Source of the DNA: Comamonadaceae bacterium
GTDB taxonomy: Bacteria > Pseudomonadota > Gammaproteobacteria > Burkholderiales > Burkholderiaceae_C
Assembly: GCA_947442105.1 (NCBI GenBank)
Contig: CANEVH010000001.1
Span: 96,272-160,271 of the forward strand
Reading direction: 5' to 3'
DNA length: 64,000 nucleotides
Shown here piece by piece: positions 17,791 through 27,480 of the stretch; the first letter of the stretch is position 1; each line of letters starts with the position of its first letter. A program made the position numbers and the translations under genes. The notes beneath the pieces were generated by a model, which saw nothing but the letters and a program-made list of their open reading frames with translations, was not told where the DNA came from and did no database searches.

Positions 17791-18030
17791 TTAGCCGCGC
17801 AGAAAGGCCATGAACTCGTCAGTGCCCATGCCTTTGAACTGGGCGGCGTTGGCGCTTCCACGCACGCGCTCAAAGGCGCTGCGCGTGCTGGTGGCCGGGG
17901 CAAGCACGGCGCGGATGACAACGTCCCCGTTCTCGCACACCTCAAACTCCACCTCGCTGTGGGGGTGCAAGCCCGCTTGCTCGCGCACCGACTGCGGAAT
18001 AGTGACCTGGCCTTTGCTGGTGATTTTCAT
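17791..18030 (-). CDS. AbrB/MazE-type antitoxin
   Basis: 79 residues. The N-terminal swapped-hairpin AbrB domain is clear (MKITSKGQVTIPQSVREQAG, FEVCENGDVVIRAV), followed by a C-terminal toxin-binding tail (GMGTDEFMAFLRG). It neutralises the PIN toxin encoded immediately downstream and is expected to repress the shared promoter. Inverted repeats just upstream fit such an operator. Confidence 0.88.
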   Translation of the reverse strand: MKITSKGQVTIPQSVREQAGLHPHSEVEFEVCENGDVVIRAVLAPATSTRSAFERVRGSANAAQFKGMGTDEFMAFLRG

Positions 18031-18038
18031 GGGAAATC

Positions 18039-18064
18039 CTTACTTTGAATAGTAAGAATCTTAC
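18039..18064. promoter_or_regulatory. overlapping inverted repeats at the toxin-antitoxin promoter
   Basis: CTTACT (18039-18044) and AGTAAG (18051-18056) form one dyad; GTAAG and CTTAC (18052-18064) around AAT form a second that shares an arm. They lie 9-34 bases upstream of the antitoxin start and overlap the stop codon of the CoA-transferase gene. This is the usual place for autoregulation by an AbrB-type antitoxin. Confidence 0.55.
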
Positions 18065-19314
18065 CCAACAACCCCTGCGGCGCGCAAGTGGGCAAGGGCT
18101 GTAGCGTCTAGCCCCAACTCCCGCAGCACCTCGTCGGTGTGCTCGCCCAGTGTGGGTGGGGCGCGGTGCAAGACCGGTGGCGTGTCCAAGAGGCGCAGCG
18201 GGCTGGCCACAGAGGCGATGGATTGCACGCCGGTTTGCGCAGCCGCAGCGGGCGCCAGCGTCTGGTGCACCACGAGCTGGCGGGCCTTTACTTGCGCGTC
18301 GTCAAAGGCCTGGGCCACGGTGTTGATGGGGCCGCAGGGCACGGCGCGGTGTTCCAGCAATGCAATCCACTCGGCGGTCGTGTGCTTGCGGGTCTCGGCC
18401 TCAATCAACGGTACCAGGGCGTCGCGATGGCGCACCCGGTCGGTGTTGGTGGCAAAGCGCGCGTCAGTCGCCCATTGCGGCTGGCCCGCAGCCTCCGAAA
18501 AGCGGGCGAACTGGCCGTCGTTGCCCACCGCGAGCAGCATGGCGCCGTCGGCGGTGGGCAGGTCCTGGTAGGGCACCAAGCTGGGGTGGGTGTTGCCCTG
18601 GCGTGTGGGGTTGGCGCCGGTGTTCAGAAAACCGGAGGCCTGGTTGGCCAGAATGGCCATGCCCACGTCCAGCAAACTCATGTCAATGTGCTGGCCCAGG
18701 CCGGTGCGGTGGCGCACTTCCACTGCGGCCAATATGGCGCTACAGGCGTAAACGCCGGCAAATAAATCAGTGAGCGCCACGCCCACGCGCTGCGGTGTGC
18801 CGCCGGGGCTGCCTTCGGGCTTGCCGGTAATGCTCATCATGCCGCTCATGGCCTGGACCATCAGGTCGTAGCCCGCGCGTTCGGCATACGGCCCGTCCTG
18901 GCCAAAACCGGTGACCGAGCAGTAAATCAGGCGTGGGTTGAGTACGTGAAGGCTGGCGTAGTCCAAGCCGTAGTGCGCCAGACCGCCGACCTTGAAGTTC
19001 TCCACCAGGATGTCGCTGCCCTGGGCCATCTGGCGGATCAGCGCCTGGCCCTCGGGTTTGGCGATGTCGATGGCTATCGAGCGTTTGTTGCGGTTGCAGG
19101 CCGTGTTATAGCTGGCGTGCGCGGTGTCGTGGCCGTCAGCGTCTTGCAGAAAGGGCGGTCCCCAATGCCGGGTGTCGTCACCTGTGACTGGCCGCTCCAC
19201 CTTCACCACATCGGCGCCCAGATCGGCCAGCATTTGGGTGCACCACGGCCCGGCCAGCACGCGGGAGAGGTCTAGCACCCTGAGGTGGGGGAGGGCGGCT
19301 GCTTGGTCACTCAT
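18061..19314 (-). CDS. CaiB/BaiF family CoA-transferase, probably acting on glutarate
   Basis: 417 residues with family-III CoA-transferase marks: LRVLDLSRVLAGPWCTQMLA, LGADVVKVERP, NRNKRSIAIDI, the probable catalytic Asp region (GYDLMVQAMSGMMSITG) and GQHIDMSLLDV. The gene lies 114 nt downstream of a glutaryl-CoA dehydrogenase on the same strand. That pairing is common for succinyl-CoA:glutarate CoA-transferase (SUGCT-like), so glutarate activation is the best guess. Substrate choice cannot be read from sequence alone. Confidence 0.85.
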   Translation of the reverse strand: MSDQAAALPHLRVLDLSRVLAGPWCTQMLADLGADVVKVERPVTGDDTRHWGPPFLQDADGHDTAHASYNTACNRNKRSIAIDIAKPEGQALIRQMAQGSDILVENFKVGGLAHYGLDYASLHVLNPRLIYCSVTGFGQDGPYAERAGYDLMVQAMSGMMSITGKPEGSPGGTPQRVGVALTDLFAGVYACSAILAAVEVRHRTGLGQHIDMSLLDVGMAILANQASGFLNTGANPTRQGNTHPSLVPYQDLPTADGAMLLAVGNDGQFARFSEAAGQPQWATDARFATNTDRVRHRDALVPLIEAETRKHTTAEWIALLEHRAVPCGPINTVAQAFDDAQVKARQLVVHQTLAPAAAAQTGVQSIASVASPLRLLDTPPVLHRAPPTLGEHTDEVLRELGLDATALAHLRAAGVVG

Positions 19315-19428
19315 GGATCACTTTCAATCAAACTAAATGGAACAAGTTTGTGCGTGATGCGACAAAACGGACTTGCGTTGGATCAAACAGCGCAATATGC
19401 GTCGCTAAAAGTAGCGAGCGCGCTCACG

Positions 19429-20625
19429 TCAGTTGGCAAAGGCAGCAATGCCGGTCATAGCCCGGCCCAAAATCAGGGCGTGGATGTCGTGCGTGCCTTC
19501 GTAGGTGTTGACCACCTCTAGATTCACCAAGTGGCGGGCCACACCAAACTCGTCGCTGATGCCGTTGCCACCCATCATGTCGCGCGCCATGCGGGCAATG
19601 TCGAGCGCTTTGCCGCAAGAGTTGCGCTTGAGGATGGAGGTGATTTCCACCGACGCCGTGCCTTCGTCCTTCATGCGGCCCAGGCGCAGGCAGCCTTGCA
19701 GGCCCAGCGCGATCTCCGTCTGCATGTCCGCCAGCTTTTTCTGGATCAGCTGGTTGGCGGCCAAGGGGCGGCCAAACTGCTTGCGGTCCAGCGTGTACTG
19801 GCGGGCGCGCACCCAGCAGTCTTCGGCCGCGCCCAGCGCGCCCCAGGCGATGCCGTAGCGCGCGCTGTTCAAGCAAGTGAAGGGCCCTTTGAGGCCGTGC
19901 ACCTCGGGAAAGGCGTTTTCCTCCGGGCAAAACACGCCGTCCATGACGATCTCCCCGGTAATGCTGGCGCGCAGTCCCACTTTGCTGTGGATGGCTGGGG
20001 CGCTCAGGCCGGCCATGGCTTTTTCCAAAATGAAGCCGCGAATTGCGCCGACCGCGCCCGACTCGGAAACTTCCTTGGCCCAGACCACAAACACGTCGGC
20101 AATCGGGCTGTTGCTGATCCACATCTTGGCGCCGCTGAGCTTATAGCCGCCGGGCACCTTTTGCGCGCGGGTGACCATGCTTTGCGGATCAGAGCCGTGG
20201 TCGGGTTCGGTCAGGCCAAAGCAGCCTATCCACGCGCCGGTGGCCAGTTTGGGCAGGTATTTTTGGCGCTGCGCCTCGGTGCCAAACTCAAAAATCGGCA
20301 GCATGACCAGTGAACTTTGCACGCTCATCATGGAACGGTAGCCGCTGTCCACGCGCTCGACCTCGCGCGCAATCAGGCCGTAAGCGACATAGTTAAGCGC
20401 CGGGCCGCCGTAGGCCTCAGGGATAGTGGGGCCGAGCAGGCCGAGCTCGCCCATTTCGCGAAAAATTGCCGGGTCGGTGCTGCCTTCGCGAAACGCCAGC
20501 GTCACGCGCGGCAGCAGCTTGTCTTGGCAGTAGGCGGCGGCGGCATCGCGCACCATGCGCTCGTCGTCGCTGAGCTGGGCGTCCAGCAAAAAGGGGTCTT
20601 GCCAGTTGAAGGCGGCGTGGGCCAT
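19429..20625 (-). CDS. gcdH: glutaryl-CoA dehydrogenase
   Basis: 398 residues from ATG 20625, which has TGGAGACC upstream; an upstream TTG is unlikely. An acyl-CoA dehydrogenase fold with FAD-binding segments [13 protein letters not shown] and [17 protein letters not shown], and the catalytic Glu in [16 protein letters not shown], the pattern typical of glutaryl-CoA dehydrogenase. It oxidises and decarboxylates glutaryl-CoA to crotonyl-CoA, late in lysine, tryptophan or benzoate breakdown. A probable CoA-transferase follows downstream. Confidence 0.92.
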   Translation of the reverse strand: MAHAAFNWQDPFLLDAQLSDDERMVRDAAAAYCQDKLLPRVTLAFREGSTDPAIFREMGELGLLGPTIPEAYGGPALNYVAYGLIAREVERVDSGYRSMMSVQSSLVMLPIFEFGTEAQRQKYLPKLATGAWIGCFGLTEPDHGSDPQSMVTRAQKVPGGYKLSGAKMWISNSPIADVFVVWAKEVSESGAVGAIRGFILEKAMAGLSAPAIHSKVGLRASITGEIVMDGVFCPEENAFPEVHGLKGPFTCLNSARYGIAWGALGAAEDCWVRARQYTLDRKQFGRPLAANQLIQKKLADMQTEIALGLQGCLRLGRMKDEGTASVEITSILKRNSCGKALDIARMARDMMGGNGISDEFGVARHLVNLEVVNTYEGTHDIHALILGRAMTGIAAFAN

Positions 20626-20689
20626 GCGGGTGGTCTCCAAAACGGGGGTTAAAAAACTCTCCCGATGGTAGCCCTTGAACTGGCCTCGC

Positions 20690-21472
20690 TTATTGACGCA
20701 GACCGATGGGCCCGTACCAGGCCACTGTATTGCTGTGGGTGTTGTCGCTGTCGGTCATCAGGCCGATGGCTACTAGCGCGCCGGGCGGCTCGCCAAAGGC
20801 CTGTTCGAAGTCAGCACGGATATTGCGTACGTAGTTGCGCCACTGCATCAACCCCTGTGGGCCCGACTCGACCACAATCTTGCGGATGCGGTCGGTGCGC
20901 GGGTTTTGGATCACGCTGCCCACCGGCCGTTGGTTGCACCAGACGTACATCAGCGTGGCATAGGGCATTTCCTCGCCAGTAACCAGGCGGGCCAACTCGT
21001 TGAGCATAGAGTTCTTGCCGGAAAACTGGTTGCGGTCCCCCTCAAACGCCAGAATCAGGCGCACCGGCGAGTCGTCAAGACCCCGAACGCCCATGTCTGC
21101 GCCCGCAATCAGCGCGGGCACCATCCAGGAAAAGCCAAGCTGGCCCAAAGCATCGGCCTCCACCCGCACGGGCGTGCGCAGCATGCTGGCGGAGGAGCGG
21201 GCATCGGCCTTCAGCGCGGCACGCTGGCCCTGCGCGCTTGCCAGCGCCGGTTCTTCCAGCAGGTAGCGGGTTGCCACCTTGCCGGGCAGCGGCAGCGCCT
21301 GCCATGCGGCCTGCTGTTGCGCGCTCCAAGTGAGCTTGCCGGGCGTTGGCGCAAGCGCCACAGCCGCAGGGGGCGCAGCGCAGCCTGTAAACAAGCCCAC
21401 GCTGAGGCTGAGCAACATCAGCCAACACCACCGCCACCCACTGCGGCCAGTGCAAAGGAATCTAGATTTCAT
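20690..21472 (-). CDS. DUF3047 lipoprotein
   Basis: 260 residues. A signal peptide ends in a lipobox LFTG-C31, so the mature protein is probably lipid-anchored in the periplasm or outer membrane. The C-terminal two thirds match DUF3047: [74 protein letters not shown]. The biochemical function of this family is not established. It is divergent from radA. Confidence 0.85.
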   Translation of the reverse strand: MKSRFLCTGRSGWRWCWLMLLSLSVGLFTGCAAPPAAVALAPTPGKLTWSAQQQAAWQALPLPGKVATRYLLEEPALASAQGQRAALKADARSSASMLRTPVRVEADALGQLGFSWMVPALIAGADMGVRGLDDSPVRLILAFEGDRNQFSGKNSMLNELARLVTGEEMPYATLMYVWCNQRPVGSVIQNPRTDRIRKIVVESGPQGLMQWRNYVRNIRADFEQAFGEPPGALVAIGLMTDSDNTHSNTVAWYGPIGLRQ

Positions 21473-21659
21473 GCCGCTAGCTTAGGGATTGCCTGTGACA
21501 GGCGTAATCAGTAAATCCCGCGATTGAAAGACACATAAATACTTTAAATCGGTGTTTTGATTACTTCCAGATAGATTGAAGGCGAGACATCGCGCCTGGC
21601 CACCTCTCGCAAAGCAGCGAAGCGACGCAAAACTGTGATTTCATACAGTAATATGCGCC

Positions 21660-23027
21660 ATGGCCAAAGAAAAAAGCGTCTTCGTCTGTTCTGAGTGTGG
21701 GGGCACCAGCTCCAAGTGGCTGGGCAAATGCCCGAGTTGCAATGCCTGGAACACGCTCATTGAGTCGGTAGCCCAGCCCGAGAGCCTGGCGAAAAACCGC
21801 TTTGCCTCGCTGGCCAAAACCGCCGATGTTGCGGTGCTTTCTGACATTGAGGCCAGCGACTTTGAGCGCACTCCCACCGGCCACGGCGAGCTGGACCGGG
21901 TGCTGGGCGGCGGCATTGTGGAAGGCGGCGTGGTCTTGATCGGCGGCGACCCCGGCATTGGCAAGTCCACCTTGCTGTTGCAGGCGCTGGACTCCTTGCA
22001 GCGCAGCGGCAAGAAAACCTTGTATGTGACCGGCGAGGAAAGCGGCGCCCAGGTCGCCTTGCGCGCGCGCCGCTTGGGCCTGGATGGCTCCCAAGTGCGG
22101 GTATTACCGGAAATAGGGTTGGAAAAAATCCTCGCCACCCTGACTGAACAGCAGCCCGATGTGGCGGTGATCGACTCCATTCAGACCGTCTATTCCGAGC
22201 AACTCAGCTCCGCGCCGGGCTCGGTGGCGCAGGTGCGCGAATGCGCCGCGCACTTGACGCGCGCGGCCAAGGCCAGCGGCGTGTGCATCGTGCTGGTGGG
22301 CCATGTGACCAAAGAAGGCGCACTGGCCGGGCCGCGCGTGCTGGAGCACATGGTTGACACGGTGCTGTACTTTGAGGGCGATACGCACAGCCAGTTCCGC
22401 CTGGTGCGCGCCATTAAAAACCGCTTTGGTGCGGTCAACGAGATGGGCGTCTTCGCCATGACCGAGCGCGGCCTCAAGGGCGTGAGCAACCCCAGTGCGA
22501 TTTTTTTGAGCCAGCACGCCGAGCCGGTGCCGGGCAGCTGCGTCATGGTCACCCTGGAGGGCACGCGCCCGCTGCTGGTGGAAATCCAGGCGCTGGTGGA
22601 CAGCGGCGGCCCCAGCCCACGGCGCCTGAGTGTGGGCTTGGACAAAGACCGCTTGGCCATGTTGCTGGCAGTTTTGCACCGCCACGCTGGGGTGGCGTGC
22701 ATGGACCAGGACGTGTTCATCAACGCCGTGGGCGGCGTGCGTATTGGCGAGCCCGCAGCAGACTTGGCGGTGATGTTGGCCATCACCTCCTCCTTGCGCG
22801 GCAAACCGCTGCCCAAGGGCTTTATCGCTTTTGGCGAAGTGGGTCTGGCTGGCGAGGTGCGCCCTGCGCCGCGCGGCCAAGAGCGGCTGAAAGAGGCCGC
22901 AAAACTGGGGTTCACCGTCGCCGTGGTGCCCAAAGCCAATGCGCCAAAAAAGCCGATGGACGGCATGGCGGTGCACGCGGTGGAGCGGATCGAAGACGCC
23001 ATGAGCGTGGTGCGTGGCCTGGTTTAG
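21660..23027 (+). CDS. radA: DNA repair protein RadA
   Basis: 455 residues, the usual length. The N-terminal zinc finger is present (C10, C13, C24, C27), then a RecA-like ATPase with Walker A GGDPGIGKST (95-104), the RadA-specific KNRFG motif (~256-260) and a C-terminal Lon-protease-like domain (LAVMLAITSSLRGKPLPKG, FGEVGLAGEVRPAPRGQERL). RadA is a helicase that promotes branch migration during recombination repair. It is monocistronic here. Confidence 0.95.
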   Translation: MAKEKSVFVCSECGGTSSKWLGKCPSCNAWNTLIESVAQPESLAKNRFASLAKTADVAVLSDIEASDFERTPTGHGELDRVLGGGIVEGGVVLIGGDPGIGKSTLLLQALDSLQRSGKKTLYVTGEESGAQVALRARRLGLDGSQVRVLPEIGLEKILATLTEQQPDVAVIDSIQTVYSEQLSSAPGSVAQVRECAAHLTRAAKASGVCIVLVGHVTKEGALAGPRVLEHMVDTVLYFEGDTHSQFRLVRAIKNRFGAVNEMGVFAMTERGLKGVSNPSAIFLSQHAEPVPGSCVMVTLEGTRPLLVEIQALVDSGGPSPRRLSVGLDKDRLAMLLAVLHRHAGVACMDQDVFINAVGGVRIGEPAADLAVMLAITSSLRGKPLPKGFIAFGEVGLAGEVRPAPRGQERLKEAAKLGFTVAVVPKANAPKKPMDGMAVHAVERIEDAMSVVRGLV

Positions 23028-23266
23028 CGCCCTCGCTGCACATCAAGGGCAAACCCTAGGCTTGCTGGAATTTGAAAATATTTGGCTACCGCAGTGAAAA
23101 ATGTTCAGGGGGCGATGCCTGATAATCCGCGTTCGCCGGGCATACCCGTAAGTCTTTGTAAGGGACTTTCGATTAGATTACAGAGCTTGTCGTGGTTTGC
23201 GGAGATTTCCTGCGGGCCAACGGACTTGGCGCAATCGACGCATCAATACTTTTAATTGGAGACACC

Positions 23267-24514
23267 ATGACAATTCGTTTCGCAAAACTGGCCTCTCAGG
23301 TGGCGATTGCTGCTGCAGTGATGGCTTACGCCGGCCTGGCTTCTGCGGCAGACGCCATCAAAATTGGCGTATCAGGACCGTTCACCGGCGGCTCATCTTC
23401 CATGGGTGTGAGCATGCGTGACGGAGTCAAGCTCGCCGTCGACGAGATCAACAAGTCGGGTGGCGTTATCGGCCGTCAACTGCAAATCATCGAGCGCGAC
23501 GACGAAGCCAAGAACGAGCGCGGCGTGCAAATCGCCCAAGAACTGATCAACAAGGAAAAAGTCACTGCCACGGTGGGCTTTATCAATACCGGCGTCGCCT
23601 TGGCTTCGCAGCGCTTCTACCAAGAAGCCAAAATCCCAGTCATGAACAACGTGGCTACCGGCTCCATCATCACCCGCCAGTTTGATGACCAGCCTGAGAA
23701 CTACATCTTCCGCAATGCCGCACATGACAGCATCCAGGCGCCCATGATTGTGGAAGAGGCTATCACCCGCCGTGGGTTCAAAAAGGTCGCAATTTTGGCG
23801 GATTCCACCAACTACGGACAACTGGGCCGTGCCGACTTGGAAAAAGCGCTGGAACTCAAGGGCGTCAAAGCGGTGGCGGTTGAAAAATTCAACGTCAAGG
23901 ACGTGGATATGACGGCCCAGTTGCTCAAAGCAAAGGCGGCCGGCGCTGAGGTGGTGCTGACCTACGCAATTGGACCGGAGCTGGCGCAAATCGCCAACGG
24001 CATGACCAAGCTGGGCTGGAAAGTTCCGATGATCGGCAGCTGGACACTGTCCATGGCCAATTTCATCGACAACGCAGGCCCTGGCGGCGAAGGTGCGCGC
24101 ATGCCGCAAACCTTTATCCAAGAGCCCACCACGCCCAAGCGGCAGTCCTTCATCATCAACTACCTGCGTACTTTCAACCCGAAAAACGCGCGCATTGATT
24201 CCCCGGTGTCTGCTGCCCAAGGTTATGACTCTATTTACCTGCTTGCCGCTGCCATCAAGCAAGCCAACTCGACCGACGGTCCCAAGATCAAGGCAGCTTT
24301 GGAGGACCTGAAAGCGCCGGTCGAAGGCGTGGTGACCACTTACAACAAGCCGTTCACCGCCAAAGACCACGAGGCGATTACTGCAAACATTCCAGTCTTT
24401 GGCGAAGTCAAAGGCGAGAAGGTGGTGTACGCCTACGAAGCCGATCAGAAGAAGGCCTCCGAAGTTCGCGTGAAAGACGTCAACGCCAAGGGCGCTTTGA
24501 CCGTCAAAAAATAA
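23267..24514 (+). CDS. livK: branched-chain amino acid ABC transporter, periplasmic binding protein
   Basis: 415 residues from ATG 23267, chosen because GGAGACACC precedes it and a signal peptide follows (cleavage near LASA-ADAIKIG, residue 27). The mature part is a type-I periplasmic binding protein (IKIGVSGPFTGGSSSMGVSM, INKSGGVIGRQLQIIERDDE, PVMNNVATGS). It captures branched-chain or related amino acids for the LivH/MG/F transporter encoded downstream. The 239-bp upstream gap is relatively AT-rich with no gene and should hold its promoter. A strong terminator follows, so it is probably made in excess over the membrane parts. Confidence 0.92.
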   Translation: MTIRFAKLASQVAIAAAVMAYAGLASAADAIKIGVSGPFTGGSSSMGVSMRDGVKLAVDEINKSGGVIGRQLQIIERDDEAKNERGVQIAQELINKEKVTATVGFINTGVALASQRFYQEAKIPVMNNVATGSIITRQFDDQPENYIFRNAAHDSIQAPMIVEEAITRRGFKKVAILADSTNYGQLGRADLEKALELKGVKAVAVEKFNVKDVDMTAQLLKAKAAGAEVVLTYAIGPELAQIANGMTKLGWKVPMIGSWTLSMANFIDNAGPGGEGARMPQTFIQEPTTPKRQSFIINYLRTFNPKNARIDSPVSAAQGYDSIYLLAAAIKQANSTDGPKIKAALEDLKAPVEGVVTTYNKPFTAKDHEAITANIPVFGEVKGEKVVYAYEADQKKASEVRVKDVNAKGALTVKK

Positions 24515-24542
24515 GCGGCCACTGCACCCGAGTTTGCACAAT

Positions 24543-24582
24543 GAAACCCGCTAGTCCATCGGGACTGGCGGGTTTCTTTCAT
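24543..24582 (+). terminator. rho-independent terminator/attenuator between livK and livH
   Basis: GAAACCCGCTAGTCC pairs with GGACTGGCGGGTTTC (one G-U pair) around a 4-base loop, followed by TTTCATAGG after the stem. It lies 28 nt after the livK stop. Such partial terminators let the binding protein be expressed above the permeases. Confidence 0.8.
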
Positions 24583-24651
24583 AGGCGGACATGTACCGCC
24601 ACGGACCTCCGGTGGGGGGTTAAACGGCTTGATTATTGGGTGAAATAAATT

Positions 24652-25527
24652 ATGGAAATCCTGCTTCAACTGGTCTACAGCGGTATCGCGCTGGGCATGA
24701 TCTACGCGGTCATCGCGTTTGGCTACCAGCTCACGTTCCAGACCTCGGACACGCTGAACTTCGGCCAAGGCGACGCCCTTATGCTGGGCGCTATGGTGGG
24801 TCTGACCTTGGTGAACACCGGCATGAACTACTGGGTCATGCTGCCCCTGGTGATCGTGTTTGGCATGGCGCAAGGTGCTTTTGTCGAGCGCATTGGCGTG
24901 CAGCCGGCCATCAAGATCAAGAGCGAGTTTGGCTGGATCATGTCCACCATTGCGCTGGGCATTATTTTCAAGAACGTGGCCGAAAACATCTGGGGCCGCG
25001 ACGATTTGAAGTTCCCGTCCCCATTGCCAGAGTCGCCCATGAAGGTTTTTGGCGCCAACGTGCTGCCCATGGAGATATTGGTGGTGGTGGGCGCGGTGCT
25101 GATGATGCTGGCGGTGGAGTTTTTCAACCGCAAGACGATTTACGGCAAGGCGGTGGTGGCCACTTTCAATGACCGCGATGCCGCCAAGCTGATGGGCATT
25201 AACACCGGCTTGGTGATTACTTTTTCTTACGCACTGTCCTCAGCCACTGCGGCCTTTGCTGGCGCGCTGATTGCGCCCCTCACGCTCACAGGCGCCACCA
25301 TGGGCGCGGTGCTCGGCCTCAAGGCCTTTGCCGTGGCCATCATTGGCGGCTTGACCAGCGGGCTGGGCATTATTGTGGGCGGCATTATTTTGGGTGTGGC
25401 CGAAACCACCACCGGCTTCTATTTGTCCACGGGCTACAAAGACGTGCCTGGTTTGGTGCTGTTGTTGCTCGTGCTGGCCTTCAAGCCCGCAGGGCTGTTT
25501 GGCAAGACTGCCATCAAGAAAGTTTGA
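24652..25527 (+). CDS. livH: branched-chain amino acid ABC transporter permease LivH
   Basis: 291 residues with eight or so hydrophobic segments and the LivH marks: GIALGMIYAVIAFGYQLTFQ, TLNFGQGDALMLGAMVG, AVLGLKAFAVAIIGGLTSGL. It forms the inner-membrane pore with LivM. Its TGA and the next gene's ATG are two bases apart, so translation is coupled. Confidence 0.93.
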   Translation: MEILLQLVYSGIALGMIYAVIAFGYQLTFQTSDTLNFGQGDALMLGAMVGLTLVNTGMNYWVMLPLVIVFGMAQGAFVERIGVQPAIKIKSEFGWIMSTIALGIIFKNVAENIWGRDDLKFPSPLPESPMKVFGANVLPMEILVVVGAVLMMLAVEFFNRKTIYGKAVVATFNDRDAAKLMGINTGLVITFSYALSSATAAFAGALIAPLTLTGATMGAVLGLKAFAVAIIGGLTSGLGIIVGGIILGVAETTTGFYLSTGYKDVPGLVLLLLVLAFKPAGLFGKTAIKKV

Positions 25528-25529
25528 AG

Positions 25530-27461
25530 ATGAACCGCAAGTCTCTTTCCGTGGCGATCCTCGCCTTGGCGGCATTGGGTGCCGCGCCTTTGTACCTGGA
25601 CAACCCGTACTACATCCACATGATCGGCACGATCATGATTTACGCGATTTTGCTGTTCGGACTGGACATTGTGGTCGGCTACACCGGCCAGGTGTCTTTG
25701 GGTCACGCCGGCCTGTTTGGCGTGGGCTCCTACACGGCTGGCGTGATGTTCTTCAAGCTGGGTGCGCCGCTGTGGCTCATTATTCCGGCCAGCATTGGCG
25801 TGACGGCTGGCTTTGGTGCGCTGCTGGCGCTGCCCGCGCTTCGGGTGACGGGTCCGTATCTGGCGATGGTGACCTTGGCGTTTGGCACCATCATCCAGAT
25901 TTTGATCAACGAGATGGACTTTTTGACCGAAGGTCCGCTGGGTATCAAAATCCCCAAGCCCGACTTGTTTGGCGCCAAGCTCTCCGAGCACGGTTTCTAC
26001 TGGATGGTGTTTGCGCTCATGGTCTTGTCGCTGGTGGTGGTAGACCGCATTTTGAAATCCCAGCTCGGCCGGGCGTTTGAAGCGCTGCGCGGCAGCCCGG
26101 TGGCCTCTGACTGTATGGGCGTGTCGGTCTACCGTTACAAGGTGTACGCCTTTGTGGTCAGCGCGGGTTTTGCCGGTCTGGCGGGCTGCTTGTACGCGTA
26201 TTCTGAGCAGTACATCTCGCCCAATACCTACAACTTTGAGTTGACTGTGCTGTTTTTGCTGGCAGTCATCATGGGTGGGCGCAAGAGCCGCACCGGCTCT
26301 TTGCTGGGCGCTGCCATCATCGTGATATTGCCCAAGCTGCTCGACGACCTGGAAATGTTCCGCCAAGTGTCTTCCACGCTTGCGGTGCTGGTGCTGATTG
26401 GCGCCGTGGTGGGTGTGGTCAAGAAAACCACCACCCCGCGCGCCATGGCCATCCCGGTGCTGGGCACCATCGCTTTGGCGGCGTTTTCTTTCTGGTTGCA
26501 GTCCATCACCGACTGGCGCCTGAGCATTTTTGGTTTGATGATTTTGTTCGTGGTGTATTACTTGCAAGACGGCATCGTCGGTTTTGTGCGCAAGTTGTTC
26601 TTTCGCCGGGCCACGCTGGCGGGCCAGTACCAGGGTATGGACTTGGGCAAGGACGCGATTACGGTGGCGTCGAACGCCGAGCACAGCGCCGCCGGCAGCG
26701 ATTTGCTGGTGGCCAAAGGCGTGCTGATGCAGTTTGGCGGCCTCAAGGCGCTCAACAACGTGGACTTGCGCATCCAGCGCGGCACCATCCATGGCCTGAT
26801 CGGCCCCAACGGCTCGGGCAAGAGCACGATGATGAACGTGCTGACCGGCATTTACGTGCCCACCGCGGGCGACATCACGTTTGCCGGGCGCGCGGTGGTG
26901 GGCCGCACCTCGTCAGACATTGCTTTGTCCGGCATTGCGCGCACCTTCCAAAACGTGCAATTGTTTGGCGAGATGACGGCGCTGCAAAACGTGCAGGTCG
27001 GTTTGCACCACACCTTTGATAGCAATTTGATTGATGTGGCCTTGAACACCCCGCGCTACAAGCGCGAAGACCACGCTGGCGTGGAACGCGCCTTGGGGCT
27101 GCTGCACTTTGTGGGCTTGGGTGACCTGGCGACCGAAGAAGCACGCAACCTGCCTTACGGCAAACAGCGCCTGCTGGAAATCGCCCGCGCCCTGGCGCTG
27201 GATCCGCAACTGTTGCTGCTCGATGAGCCCGCTGCCGGCCTGACTGCGCCGGACATCAAAGAGCTGATCACCATCATCCGCAAAATCCGCGACCACGGCA
27301 TTACCGTGATCCTGATTGAGCACCACATGGACGTGGTGATGAGCATTTGCGACAACGTCTCCGTGCTCGACTTTGGCCAAAAAATCGCCGAAGGCAAACC
27401 TGCCGATGTGCAGGCCGATGAAAAAGTGATCGAGGCCTATCTGGGCGCTCCGGCCGCTTGA
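25530..27461 (+). CDS. LivM-LivG fusion: branched-chain amino acid permease plus ATPase
   Basis: 643 residues from ATG 25530. Residues ~1-365 are a LivM permease (YTGQVSLGHAGLFGVGSYTA, LRVTGPYLAMVTLAFGTIIQ, SGFAGLAG-like segment, then extra helices to DGIVGFVRKLFF). A ~30-residue linker leads to a LivG ATPase (~390-643) with Walker A GPNGSGKST, IARTFQNVQLFGEMTALQN, signature LPYGKQRLLEIARAL and Walker B LLLLDEPAAGL. Such fusions occur in Burkholderiales; they fix a 1:1 ratio of the two parts. Nothing suggests a sequencing artefact, since the linker reads smoothly. Confidence 0.92.
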   Translation: MNRKSLSVAILALAALGAAPLYLDNPYYIHMIGTIMIYAILLFGLDIVVGYTGQVSLGHAGLFGVGSYTAGVMFFKLGAPLWLIIPASIGVTAGFGALLALPALRVTGPYLAMVTLAFGTIIQILINEMDFLTEGPLGIKIPKPDLFGAKLSEHGFYWMVFALMVLSLVVVDRILKSQLGRAFEALRGSPVASDCMGVSVYRYKVYAFVVSAGFAGLAGCLYAYSEQYISPNTYNFELTVLFLLAVIMGGRKSRTGSLLGAAIIVILPKLLDDLEMFRQVSSTLAVLVLIGAVVGVVKKTTTPRAMAIPVLGTIALAAFSFWLQSITDWRLSIFGLMILFVVYYLQDGIVGFVRKLFFRRATLAGQYQGMDLGKDAITVASNAEHSAAGSDLLVAKGVLMQFGGLKALNNVDLRIQRGTIHGLIGPNGSGKSTMMNVLTGIYVPTAGDITFAGRAVVGRTSSDIALSGIARTFQNVQLFGEMTALQNVQVGLHHTFDSNLIDVALNTPRYKREDHAGVERALGLLHFVGLGDLATEEARNLPYGKQRLLEIARALALDPQLLLLDEPAAGLTAPDIKELITIIRKIRDHGITVILIEHHMDVVMSICDNVSVLDFGQKIAEGKPADVQADEKVIEAYLGAPAA

Positions 27462-27480
27462 ACGTACAGGACACCCGCAT

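Noticed and set aside
25434..26792. 452-codon leftward frame opposite livM
   Set aside because: Shadow frame, His/Gln rich, antisense to a clear permease.
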